A DNA stretch of 35,831 bases from a virus (IMGVR_UViG_3300050015_000093:1-35831), one strand, 5' to 3'. Positions 1-5,558 are shown, numbered from the stretch's first letter. The notes: a model not told the origin generated them from the sequence alone. Program-made: numbers and translations.

Positions 1-83
1 AAACTGGGGATAATTCCAGTTAGGTGGAGCAAATACAAGGTTCCTATCAACGCCATTCCCGCAATCCAACTGCCCATAATCAT
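1..83 (-). CDS. Small membrane protein, partial (runs off window start)
   Basis: Minus-strand frame starting ATG at 83 (alternative ATG at 77) and open to base 1. The visible 27 residues are hydrophobic (GSWIAGMALIGTLYLLHLTG), one membrane span. Its ATG overlaps the TGA of the 18-codon ORF upstream by four bases (ATGA), the same coupling used throughout this window. No family is recognised. Being divergent from the lysis genes, it could be an accessory lysis or membrane-signalling peptide; this is inference. Confidence 0.4.
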   Translation of the reverse strand, partial: MIMGSWIAGMALIGTLYLLHLTGIIPS

Positions 84-136
84 TTAAATAACGCTATGCA
101 GATAAGATAGAAAATTACTACGTACGCAGGCCACAT
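80..136 (-). CDS. 18-residue hydrophobic peptide
   Basis: ATG at 136 on the minus strand, preceded by a strong purine-rich ribosome binding site (AAAAAGGAGTGAAGGAAT just upstream). It encodes MWPAYVVIFYLICIALFK, almost wholly one membrane helix, and stops in a 4-base overlap with the next minus-strand ORF. The site and the overlap argue it is translated despite its size. Function unknown. Confidence 0.4.
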   Translation of the reverse strand: MWPAYVVIFYLICIALFK

Positions 137-160
137 ATTCCTTCACTCCTTTTTACCAAC

Positions 161-189
161 AACATACATCAATTACCTTTAAATGTAAA
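161..189 (-). promoter_or_regulatory. Candidate leftward promoter
   Basis: On the minus strand TTTACA (189-184), a 17-base spacer, then TATGTT (166-161). It lies 25 bases upstream of the 18-codon minus-strand ORF and would drive the two small membrane ORFs at the window edge. Confidence 0.45.
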
Positions 190-204
190 GCAAATTCACA
201 CCCT

Positions 205-228
205 GAGTCGATTGACTCTATTTTTTTT
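205..228 (+). terminator. Short stem with T8 tract, possible terminator or attenuator
   Basis: GAGTC-gatt-GACTC followed by TATTTTTTTT. The stem is only 5 bp, but the T tract is long. It lies directly before the ribosome binding site of the first rightward lysis gene, so it may end upstream readthrough or attenuate the lysis genes. Confidence 0.4.
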
Positions 229-242
229 GCAGGAGGTGCAAA

Positions 243-428
243 TTGGCAGATGAACATGATAAATTAATACCTTTGCACGAAGAATTATTCAAACAACTCC
301 GAAAAGATACGGACAAACTGTTGAAAACGCTAGACGATATTCACCTTTGCGTATTGATCCTGCTCGGCAGCTTGGCGCTTTTTGTATTTATGAACCACGA
401 TAAATTATTAAGTGGGGTGATAAAATGA
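243..428 (+). CDS. Small membrane protein of the lysis block
   Basis: 61 codons with a TTG start, chosen because AGGAGGTG at 231-238 sits at normal spacing. The N-terminal half is charged and helical; residues about 37-52 (CVLILLGSLALFVFM) form one membrane span, so the likely topology is cytoplasmic N-terminus with a single TM. It overlaps the next ORF by four bases (ATGA). No named family recognised; position suggests a holin or antiholin accessory. Confidence 0.6.
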   Translation: MADEHDKLIPLHEELFKQLRKDTDKLLKTLDDIHLCVLILLGSLALFVFMNHDKLLSGVIK

Positions 429-748
429 GATTTCTTCTGATTATTTTGGTAATTGGCTTTAACTTTGTTCTGTACGATGTTTTTATATGGCAAGACAATG
501 TTCCGGTGGTGGCGGTAACGGAAGCTAATCATACCGCACGCCTAGACAGCACAATGCCAGTAGTTGATCCACCGGTCGTCAAAGTTGCTGATACGGTAAC
601 TTATACCCCTATCCATGTTGCGGAGGCTGCGGCTAATCCTCACAGTGTCACAGACCCGAACACTGTCAATATATTGCACCAAGTTATGGAGTACGGGGGC
701 TCATACAGCGAGAGGGCAGAATACTATAATTTCGGACCGATGAAATGA
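425..748 (+). CDS. Membrane-anchored protein of the lysis block
   Basis: 107 codons. Residues about 3-20 are strongly hydrophobic (signal anchor); the rest is polar and rich in Val, Thr and Pro, as expected for an exported segment. It starts inside the previous gene's stop and ends inside the next gene's start, so it is translationally coupled on both sides. No family recognised. Confidence 0.6.
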   Translation: MRFLLIILVIGFNFVLYDVFIWQDNVPVVAVTEANHTARLDSTMPVVDPPVVKVADTVTYTPIHVAEAAANPHSVTDPNTVNILHQVMEYGGSYSERAEYYNFGPMK

Positions 749-990
749 AGTTTATCAAAAAATCAATCCGTGACCTTTTTTCTACTCTCTACGACGATAA
801 CCAATTTAAACTTATGTCAATGCCCCGTGTATGGTGCGCCATATCGGGGCTTTGTGTTATCGCAGCCTGGATCTCTGAGCAGTATTTCGGGTTGAAATTC
901 GCAGGGTGGACGCAGTTGGTGGCATGGGCGATTGCCTGTTTAGGGGCTTATGCAGCCAAAAAATACGTGGAGAAGGATAAGATACCATGA
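745..990 (+). CDS. Two-TM small protein, holin candidate
   Basis: 81 codons. Two predicted membrane helices at about residues 29-47 (WCAISGLCVIAAWISEQYF) and 52-72, with a charged C-terminal tail (KKYVEKDK). Small size, two spans, basic tail and position three genes before a lysin fit a class II-like holin, which would form the membrane lesion that releases or activates the lysin. The holin call is inferred from topology and context. Confidence 0.5.
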   Translation: MKFIKKSIRDLFSTLYDDNQFKLMSMPRVWCAISGLCVIAAWISEQYFGLKFAGWTQLVAWAIACLGAYAAKKYVEKDKIP

Positions 991-1133
991 GCGACTTATG
1001 CGCTGGTTGCAAACTTGACAAAGACCGATGCAAAGAGCGTGGTTATTGCCTGATAGTAAAGACACTAGAATATTTGGAAGTCGAGAAGCAAATGTGGAAA
1101 GAAGCGGAAAATCGGGAATGGGTGGTACCATGA
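987..1133 (+). CDS. 48-residue Cys-containing protein
   Basis: ATG at 987 overlaps the previous stop (ATGA) and its own TGA overlaps the next ATG (1130-1133). It encodes CxxC at residues 5-8 plus Cys15 and Cys21, then a charged helix, so a small zinc-binding knuckle is possible. Tight coupling on both sides argues it is real. Function unknown. Confidence 0.55.
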   Translation: MSDLCAGCKLDKDRCKERGYCLIVKTLEYLEVEKQMWKEAENREWVVP

Positions 1134-1579
1134 CAAATGAGAAAGGAAGCGAGATCATGCTAAATTTAAGTTTTATGGATATTGCCGAACGTGCAGCCCG
1201 GGTGGCGGTGGAAAACGGATTACCTAATATTGACCCTCGCTGGCTTTATGCTCAATTCGTCCACGAGAGCGACAACTTCACTTCGCGACTCTTCCGAGAG
1301 AATAAAAACTTCGGAGGGTTAACGCAGGAAACTCCAAACGATAGTTTGCAACCTGATGGCAATTACTACTACATGAATTTTGAAACCTATAAAGACTACG
1401 CAGATTATCTAGGGAAATACTTGACCGGATACATTGACGGAGGAGTTGACAAGGCCGAAACTTTGGCCGAGTATATTACCGCTTTAAAGGTGTCGCCAAG
1501 TGGAGAATATTTCGGCGATAGCCTAGAAAACTACCTTTCAGACTGCCAAAGGATATACGATCAGGAGTTTTCTGTCTAG
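1130..1579 (+). CDS. Endolysin, glucosaminidase-like
   Basis: 149 codons. The core matches the FlgJ/N-acetylglucosaminidase fold: AQFVHES at residues 41-47, with Glu46 in the place of the family catalytic glutamate (AQxxxES), followed by ENKNFGGL, the equivalent of the NNLFGIK element, and a C-terminal DYxxYLxxYL segment typical of the domain. It would cleave peptidoglycan glycan strands at lysis. No signal peptide is visible, so export would depend on the holin. ATG 1130 is favoured by the 4-base overlap; ATG 1157, with AAAGGAAG upstream, is a good alternative start. Confidence 0.75.
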   Translation: MTNEKGSEIMLNLSFMDIAERAARVAVENGLPNIDPRWLYAQFVHESDNFTSRLFRENKNFGGLTQETPNDSLQPDGNYYYMNFETYKDYADYLGKYLTGYIDGGVDKAETLAEYITALKVSPSGEYFGDSLENYLSDCQRIYDQEFSV

Positions 1580-1647
1580 ATTGTCATGTGAAGCCACACA
1601 GATGGTCAAGGTGGCACGAAACCAAATAAAAGACAGCGACGTAAGGG

Positions 1648-2022
1648 GTGATTACTATTGGCACGCTACAAACTAACAAAAACTATCTTATTGGTGCTGG
1701 TGTTCTCGTTTTGCTTGGGGTATTCGGCTATTGGTTATACCTCACCCACATATCAGGCGACGGAACAGGAGCTAACAAAGTTAGACAGCAACTTGGAAAT
1801 GCTATCCAGCAACAATCAGAAGCTGCTGACACAATTAAGTCAGTCGAAAGTGGAATTGGAAATAGCGTCAAATCAGTTGGCAACATTGAAAACACAGTTA
1901 GCCACATTGCAAACACAAACGCAACTAGCATTGCAACAGCAACAGACAGCACAAGCCTCATTGCTGACAGCCAACGTATCCTTCGAGAAATTCGCCAAAG
2001 AGGAACGAGCAAAACAAGATAG
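1648..2022 (+). CDS. Spanin-like membrane protein, frame A of an overlapping pair
   Basis: 124 codons, GTG start. Residues about 13-33 (YLIGAGVLVLLGVFGYWLYL) form a TM segment; the remainder is polar and heptad-like (SVESGIGNSVKSVGNIENTV) and ends in a basic tail (ILREIRQRG). This is the topology of an inner-membrane spanin: N-terminal anchor with a long periplasmic helix. It lies almost entirely inside another long ORF in the +1 frame (1658-2083). Both have sensible membrane plus coiled-coil design, so I list both. Its ribosome binding site is weak; it may share the AAGGGGTG at 1643-1650 or be coupled. Confidence 0.5.
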   Translation: MITIGTLQTNKNYLIGAGVLVLLGVFGYWLYLTHISGDGTGANKVRQQLGNAIQQQSEAADTIKSVESGIGNSVKSVGNIENTVSHIANTNATSIATATDSTSLIADSQRILREIRQRGTSKTR

Positions 2023-2083
2023 ACTGAAACTGGAAAGAAATGGACTGATAGTGGCAGTAGCCTATTTGTTGCTTAGGAAGTAA
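1658..2083 (+). CDS. Spanin-like signal/coiled-coil protein, frame B of an overlapping pair
   Basis: 141 codons, TTG start 7 bases after AAGGGGTG. Residues 1-29 are a classic signal sequence (basic, then LLVLVFSFCLG); residues about 33-110 are a Gln/Leu-rich coiled coil (repeats of ATLKTQ and ATLQTQ); residues about 128-139 are a second hydrophobic stretch ending LLLRK. A protein held in the envelope at both ends with a coiled coil between suggests a spanin-type disruptor. Cys19 lies in the signal but the preceding residues are not a canonical lipobox. It is followed immediately by a terminator, closing the lysis operon. Confidence 0.6.
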   Translation: MARYKLTKTILLVLVFSFCLGYSAIGYTSPTYQATEQELTKLDSNLEMLSSNNQKLLTQLSQSKVELEIASNQLATLKTQLATLQTQTQLALQQQQTAQASLLTANVSFEKFAKEERAKQDRLKLERNGLIVAVAYLLLRK

Positions 2084-2088
2084 GTTTT

Positions 2089-2113
2089 GGGGCAGAGAAA
2101 TCTGTCCCTTTTT
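2089..2113 (+). terminator. Rho-independent terminator after lysis genes
   Basis: GGGGCAGA-gaaa-TCTGTCCC (one G-U pair) followed by TTTTT. It sits 6 bases after the stop of the last lysis gene. Confidence 0.8.
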
Positions 2114-2117
2114 ATTG

Positions 2118-2149
2118 ACTTGACTTTGTGGTGACATGTCAAGTATACT
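2118..2149 (+). promoter_or_regulatory. Promoter with palindromic operator for RHH gene
   Basis: TTGACT (2120-2125), 18-base spacer, TATACT (2144-2149). Inverted arms ACTTGAC (2118-2124) and GTCAAGT (2138-2144) cover the -35 and touch the -10, and a perfect 10-bp palindrome TGACATGTCA lies at 2132-2141. Paired half-sites within a promoter, directly upstream of an RHH gene, suggest autoregulation. Confidence 0.65.
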
Positions 2150-2167
2150 AGAGGTGGAGGTGATAAT

Positions 2168-2317
2168 ATGGGAGATCGAAAAGACTCTGCAATTCAGTTT
2201 AGACTGCCAAGGGAGCTGCACAAAAAGTTTATGGCCATATGCGAAAAGGAAAGCCTATCTGCCGCCCAGTGGTTACGGAAACAGGTTGAAATGCGAGTTA
2301 AGGAGGAAGAGAAATGA
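2168..2317 (+). CDS. Arc-like ribbon-helix-helix regulator
   Basis: 49 codons, preceded by GGAGGTG at 2156-2162. The pattern is Arc/MetJ type: AIQFRLPRELHKKF gives the strand and first helix, and ESLSAAQWLRKQVEMRV the second helix. It probably binds the palindromic operator in its own promoter. It overlaps the next gene by four bases. Too short for most automatic ORF cut-offs, but the motif and the site are clear. Confidence 0.7.
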   Translation: MGDRKDSAIQFRLPRELHKKFMAICEKESLSAAQWLRKQVEMRVKEEEK

Positions 2318-2565
2318 AAAACATTGAAGGAGCACTAAAGTTGTTAAGCGAATATATAGGTGAATTTGGCGGTGGTTGCGGAGATAATAGCCTTGGAATA
2401 GGTGCTAAGTTTCGCGTTGCATACGCACAGCAAGAACTAGCCTCTCTAAAACAACACTTGAAAGAAATTGAGTGGGGAACAGAAAGGATGTGTCCTGCTT
2501 GTTGGGAGAGCGAACGAAACGGACACAAGTTTGATTGCTGGCTGCACCTAGTCATCAAAGATTAA
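2314..2565 (+). CDS. Small protein with C-terminal zinc-binding motif
   Basis: 83 codons, ATG after AGGAGGAAGAGAA. The N-terminal 55 residues are helical; the C-terminus has CPAC-x8-GH-x3-CWL (residues about 60-77), a Cys/His cluster seen in many small phage proteins of unknown role. Second gene of the two-gene operon driven from 2120; a terminator follows at once. Confidence 0.65.
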   Translation: MKNIEGALKLLSEYIGEFGGGCGDNSLGIGAKFRVAYAQQELASLKQHLKEIEWGTERMCPACWESERNGHKFDCWLHLVIKD

Positions 2566-2591
2566 CCCGGCTTAACAGCCGGTTCTTTTTT
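2564..2591 (+). terminator. Rho-independent terminator
   Basis: CCGGCT-taac-AGCCGG stem followed by TTCTTTTTT, overlapping the stop of the preceding gene. It isolates the non-coding region downstream. Confidence 0.8.
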
Positions 2592-2639
2592 GCCAACTCA
2601 TTAGTATATGCAACATCTTGGTAAAATATTCTTTATTTG

Positions 2640-2669
2640 TTGCAATTTCCACAACATACATGGTATAAT
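2640..2669 (+). promoter_or_regulatory. Strong promoter driving a non-coding segment
   Basis: TTGCAA (2640-2645), 18-base spacer, TATAAT (2664-2669), with an extended -10 TG at 2661-2662. It lies just after a terminator and has no protein gene for 700 bases downstream, so its product is probably RNA. A very similar -10 block recurs at 32372. Confidence 0.7.
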
Positions 2670-2675
2670 TTATAT

Positions 2676-2872
2676 AACAAAATAAATATGCCCCCAAGCG
2701 TTAGAAGCGCCTAGAGGCTATTCCTACTGACTGTGCCACAATCAATAGGAAGATTTCGAACCAATCGTAACATATTGCTGAATTGTTAGCAATAGGGAAT
2801 GGGTGGAAATCTTAAATAAATATGTGCGCAATTAGTAGGACAAACAGTTTAATAACTGGGTGTCCCTTTTTT
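2676..2872 (+). ncRNA. Candidate structured non-coding RNA, about 200 nt
   Basis: A promoter at 2640-2669 and a strong terminator bound a gene-free unit. The terminator is GGACA (2838-2842) and CAGTT (2845-2849) nested with AACTG (2854-2858) and TGTCC (2861-2865), then TTTTTT. Visible helices: TTCCTA/TAGGAA (2721-2726/2746-2751), GATTTC/GAAATC (2752-2757/2806-2811) enclosing TATTGCT/AGCAATA (2773-2779/2788-2794), and GCC-taga-GGC at 2709-2718. An 11-base direct repeat AAATAAATATG occurs at 2680 and 2814. Size and architecture resemble regulatory RNAs such as 6S, but I recognise no signature sequence of a known class. The exact 5' end is inferred. Confidence 0.55.
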
Positions 2873-3325
2873 GTTATCTGGAATTGAATATCGATCAATA
2901 AGCGGTTTGGGGTTAAACGTGTAAAATACCCTCCCTTTTTCCCAAGGGATTATAATAATGGGCTTGCCTAGTGGTATCGAAGGATATTATGAAAGCGACA
3001 GTACCTTTCTTCTGTCGTGTCGGCAGTAGGTAAGCGCAACCATTAAAAGCGCGGTGTGGATTTCCGGTGTCCTATGGGACAAGGGTACATGTGAAGAACT
3101 GGACGGAAATGGTTCGATGAAGCATGTAGACGAAAGTCTGGAAGTTAAGAAAGGATGAAGCGAGGCGAAGCGACACGATAGGATCTGCTTATAATACTTT
3201 TCTCTGGTGCATTCCGAATATAAAGTTTTTCGGCGTGTATCAGGGTGAAGTCTATTCTCTCTTCTCTCTATCCTCCTGGATCTATATTAAAACATGGAAC
3301 GTGTCAAACAATATCATTCTTTAAT
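2873..3325 (+). other. Gene-free, hairpin-rich region
   Basis: No plausible ORF on either strand. Helices seen: GACAG/CTGTC (2997-3016), TGTCC-tatg-GGACA (3068-3081), a long arm TACATG/CATGTA (3086-3091/3123-3128) containing GAAC/GTTC, AGAC-GAAA-GTCT with a GNRA tetraloop (3128-3139), and CCGAA/TTCGG (3214-3233). It could be a second structured RNA, the 3' part of a larger RNA extending from 2676, or a cis element of the partition module downstream (centromere). No iteron-like repeat array was seen. Confidence 0.4.
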
Positions 3326-3364
3326 ATTGACTTATAATATCATATATGTTATGATAAAGTCAAT
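3326..3364 (+). promoter_or_regulatory. Promoter wholly embedded in a long inverted repeat
   Basis: TTGACT (3327-3332), exactly 17 bases, TATGAT (3350-3355). The outer arms ATTGACTT (3326-3333) and AAGTCAAT (3357-3364) are perfect inverted repeats, and the inner arms TATCATA (3338-3344) and TATGATA (3350-3356) are also inverted. A repressor bound here would mask both promoter boxes. The first gene downstream is RHH-like, a natural candidate autorepressor and perhaps centromere-binding protein. Confidence 0.65.
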
Positions 3365-3379
3365 AGGGAGGTGATAAAA

Positions 3380-3634
3380 ATGACGTGTTCCACTGAAGCA
3401 GAAAATACCAGTATGAGAAAGACATTACAAGAGTTCTTTGATGCAAACAATCCCAGTTTAAAACCCACTCCTAAGTATACTGAATTAAACAAAGCTACAC
3501 TAATATACATAGAAAATGAACTTTCTGACGAACTAGACAGCTATTGTAAGGGAAGAAAAGGAATGAAAAGCAAGATAACTAATGATGCTCTAAAATTTTA
3601 CTTTAATGCTGTTAAAAATAATAAATTAAAGTGA
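3380..3634 (+). CDS. RHH-like protein upstream of parA
   Basis: 84 codons, ATG 3380 preceded by AGGGAGGTG. The N-terminal half is disordered-looking (NNPSLKPTPKYTE); the C-terminal half reads as an RHH fold (KATLIYIENELSDELDSYC, then KGMKSKITNDALKFYF). The C-terminal block closely resembles that of the gene after parA (KGMKTQIINEALELFF), so the two are probably paralogues. Likely a DNA-binding partner or regulator of the ParA ATPase, as in ParG/Omega-type systems. Confidence 0.6.
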   Translation: MTCSTEAENTSMRKTLQEFFDANNPSLKPTPKYTELNKATLIYIENELSDELDSYCKGRKGMKSKITNDALKFYFNAVKNNKLK

Positions 3635-3658
3635 CCGCTTCGGCGGTTTTCTTTTTTA
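3633..3658 (+). terminator. Rho-independent terminator, UUCG tetraloop
   Basis: ACCGC-ttcg-GCGGT stem followed by TTTCTTTTTT, overlapping the stop codon of the RHH gene. It separates that gene from parA, so the two are transcribed separately. Confidence 0.8.
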
Positions 3659-3684
3659 TTCTGGAAGGAATATCCTATTTTTAG

Positions 3685-3713
3685 TTGAATACATATTCAA
3701 AACCATTTATGCA
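3685..3713 (+). promoter_or_regulatory. Candidate parA promoter with palindrome
   Basis: TTGAATA-ca-TATTCAA is a perfect 16-base palindrome at 3685-3700. Its left arm doubles as a -35 (TTGAAT), with a weak -10 TATGCA at 3708-3713 after 17 bases. It lies 48 bases before parA, so it is a candidate operator for autoregulation of the partition genes. Confidence 0.45.
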
Positions 3714-3760
3714 ATCGAAAACGAAAGTGTAAATGAAAATGAATATGGAGGTGTTTAGTA

Positions 3761-4594
3761 ATGGCAACAACTATCAGCGTTAACTGCCAAAAAGGTGGAG
3801 TGGGCAAGACCACATGCTGTCTACTGCTGGGGTACAATCTTGCCAAAAGAGGGTACAAAACTTTGATGATTGACTTTGACAGCCAGGGGAACCTTTCGTA
3901 TGCGGCCCGGGCCGGGCAGAATATCTACGATCATACCAAAAAGACTTCGTTTGAGGCAGTCAAGACAGGAAGTGTGAAACCGTTCATTATTCCAGCCTTA
4001 CACGCAACACAAGGAGAACCTAAAGAGATCGAAAATCTTTTTCTAGTTCCAGCAGAGGACTGGCTGTCTAATCTTGCCTATTATATGTACGTTGAATGGA
4101 GAGTAGCTAATTCGGAAGGGTTTAGGAAGTCGGAGTACATGTATCTATTAAAACATGCTCTAAACCCCATACAACACGACTTCGACTACATACTTATAGA
4201 TTGCCCACCTTCTCCCGGGGAACCAACCAGACTTGCCCTGGCTGCTTCTGATTGGAGTTTGATTATCATGCAAAGCCAGATATTCTGCTTTGATGCTGTC
4301 GGGCGGTTTGCAGAGATTATGGAAGGGGTGCAGAAGCAATTCAATCCTGTTTTAGACGTTCTCGGAATTGTGCCAACATTGATGGATAGCAGGGCCAACT
4401 TAGACGCAGGGATAGTCAAACATGCACGGGCGGAGTTTGGTGATTGGGTAACGGATACAATTATTCATTCCAAAACAAAGGTGAAAGAGATTGCTGTAGG
4501 AATACCGGTTAACCTTAATAAAAAAGAACGTGATGCCTTAGACCAGTATAATGAGTTGACTTGCGAGGTGTTGAGACGATGCCAAACGCACTAG
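3761..4594 (+). CDS. parA: ParA-type partition ATPase
   Basis: 277 codons, near the usual size for small ParA proteins. It carries the deviant Walker A KGGVGKTT at residues 11-18, the A'/switch element LMIDFDSQGNLS at 35-46 and Walker B ILIDCPPSPGEP at about 143-154. GGAGGTG at 3747-3753 fixes the ATG. ParA ATPases form ATP-dependent dimers on nucleoid DNA and position a plasmid through a centromere-binding partner. No N-terminal helix-turn-helix is present, so this is the short form that relies on a separate DNA-binding protein, matching the RHH genes on both sides. It suggests the prophage replicates as a low-copy plasmid. Confidence 0.85.
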   Translation: MATTISVNCQKGGVGKTTCCLLLGYNLAKRGYKTLMIDFDSQGNLSYAARAGQNIYDHTKKTSFEAVKTGSVKPFIIPALHATQGEPKEIENLFLVPAEDWLSNLAYYMYVEWRVANSEGFRKSEYMYLLKHALNPIQHDFDYILIDCPPSPGEPTRLALAASDWSLIIMQSQIFCFDAVGRFAEIMEGVQKQFNPVLDVLGIVPTLMDSRANLDAGIVKHARAEFGDWVTDTIIHSKTKVKEIAVGIPVNLNKKERDALDQYNELTCEVLRRCQTH

Positions 4595-4893
4595 AACGTA
4601 TGAGGAACAACAAGAATGTTAGGGCCGATAGCGAGGAAGTAAAGGACTTGCTTGACAACAACATTTCCGACAATGAAAACATAAACGAAAGCGAAAACAC
4701 TTTCAACAATGTAACCGCTTACATAATTGCCAACAAGAAACCTAAGTTTGAAGAACTACACAAGAAGGATACTTTTTGGGTAAAGAATGAAGTGCTAGAA
4801 AAATTGCATGAGATAACCAAGGGTAACAAGGGGATGAAGACACAGATCATTAATGAAGCATTGGAATTATTTTTTAAAGTAAATAAAATATAA
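4579..4893 (+). CDS. RHH centromere-binding partner of ParA (ParG/ParB-like)
   Basis: 104 codons. ATG 4579 lies inside the end of parA (16-base overlap) with GAGGTG upstream, so it is coupled to parA. The N-terminal half is highly charged and flexible (Asp/Asn/Glu-rich, DNNISDNENINESEN); the C-terminal half is RHH-like (DTFWVKNEVLEKLHEITK, then KGMKTQIINEALELFF). A flexible tail plus RHH domain directly after a small ParA is the layout of ParG-type partners, where the tail stimulates the ATPase and the RHH binds the centromere. No ParB HTH domain. Confidence 0.65.
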   Translation: MPNALERMRNNKNVRADSEEVKDLLDNNISDNENINESENTFNNVTAYIIANKKPKFEELHKKDTFWVKNEVLEKLHEITKGNKGMKTQIINEALELFFKVNKI

Positions 4894-4906
4894 GGAGAGG
4901 GAGAAT

Positions 4907-5026
4907 ATGCAGACAAAATTTAACATTCTTGTAATTTTGTTAATTTCGATGTGCGGCGTTCTTATATATTTTAATACTATTGACATTGAAAAGCTTATCA
5001 AGGCAATCGAAATAGCGAATAGATAA
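4907..5026 (+). CDS. 39-residue single-TM protein
   Basis: ATG 4907 after AAGGAGAGGGAG. Residues about 5-22 (FNILVILLISMCGVLIYF) form a membrane helix, followed by a short charged helix (DIEKLIKAIEIANR). Third gene of the parA operon, followed by a terminator. Function unknown. Confidence 0.5.
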   Translation: MQTKFNILVILLISMCGVLIYFNTIDIEKLIKAIEIANR

Positions 5027-5039
5027 GTTTAACCACATC

Positions 5040-5067
5040 ACCGCCTGCCCGGGGCGGTATTTTTTTG
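5040..5067 (+). terminator. Rho-independent terminator of the par operon
   Basis: ACCGCC (5040-5045) pairs with GGCGGT (5053-5058), followed by ATTTTTTT. Confidence 0.8.
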
Positions 5068-5079
5068 CCCATTTTTAGA

Positions 5080-5111
5080 CAAACAAAAATCACAGCTAGT
5101 AAAACTGTGAT
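5080..5111 (-). terminator. Rho-independent terminator of the leftward RHH gene
   Basis: On the minus strand ATCACAG (5111-5105) pairs with CTGTGAT (5095-5089) and is followed by TTTTGTTTG. A second hairpin, ATAGCCGTC/GACGGCTAT at 5134-5164, spans the gene's stop codon and may add to termination. Confidence 0.65.
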
Positions 5112-5144
5112 AGAACGAAAATGTTCAGATAGGATAGCCGTCTC

Positions 5145-5366
5145 TCAGGGGCAGGGACGGCTATCTTCTTTAGTTGAGGTACGCGGTTGTTTCTGGTTCG
5201 TATTGGTTGCAATAGGCCCCCTTTTTTCGTCTTCTTTTGACAGAAGATACTCTTCTACTATGATGTTTAGCATATCATTTCTTTTTCGCTTGTTTTCAGT
5301 GCACAACACCTCCAACTTTTCAAAAGTATCATCTGAAAACTTTACTGTTGTTTGTCTATTTCTCAT
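5145..5366 (-). CDS. CopG-like ribbon-helix-helix regulator (leftward)
   Basis: About 73 codons from ATG 5366; GTG 5375 is an in-frame alternative. RQTTVKFSDDTFEKLEVL gives the strand and first helix, and RKRNDMLNIIVEEYLLS the second helix, typical CopG/RHH. The C-terminal tail is basic and polar. It is divergent from another RHH gene at 5559 and shares the intergenic region with it, so the pair may form a genetic switch. Confidence 0.65.
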   Translation of the reverse strand: MRNRQTTVKFSDDTFEKLEVLCTENKRKRNDMLNIIVEEYLLSKEDEKRGPIATNTNQKQPRTSTKEDSRPCP

Positions 5367-5401
5367 CCCTAGCACCCCTTCTATTAAGTTATTTTAAATA
5401 T

Positions 5402-5429
5402 ATTGTATCACAAAGAAGTGCAAAGTAAA
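5402..5429 (-). promoter_or_regulatory. Leftward promoter of the divergent pair
   Basis: On the minus strand TTTACT (5429-5424), a 16-base spacer and TACAAT (5407-5402), 36 bases before the leftward RHH start. Confidence 0.55.
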
Positions 5430-5488
5430 CATATTTTTTATTTTTAATAAATATTCTATAAAATTTCCCTATTTTGTAATATTATGTC

Positions 5489-5523
5489 TTGCAAAGTTCA
5501 AAGTAGTCCTTTATAATATAAAG
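5489..5523 (+). promoter_or_regulatory. Rightward promoter with overlapping palindrome
   Basis: TTGCAA (5489-5494), exactly 17 bases, TATAAT (5512-5517). CTTTAT-aat-ATAAAG (5509-5523) is an inverted repeat centred on the -10, and AAAGTAG occurs twice nearby, giving a plausible operator. It drives the RHH and antirepressor-like genes. Confidence 0.65.
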
Positions 5524-5558
5524 TAGGTCGAAGGAATACTTTAAGAGGGGGTGAACGT

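Noticed and set aside
1602-1676. 24-codon ORF before the spanin pair
   Set aside because: No ribosome binding site and it overlaps the start of better-supported genes.
1728-2012. 94-codon minus-strand ORF under the spanin pair
   Set aside because: Antisense to two plausible plus-strand genes, no ribosome binding site, and its hydrophobic content follows from the codon pattern of the sense frames.
2592-3325. CRISPR array, retron or group II intron in the gene-free region
   Set aside because: No regularly spaced repeats, no reverse transcriptase nearby and no domain V-like hairpin.
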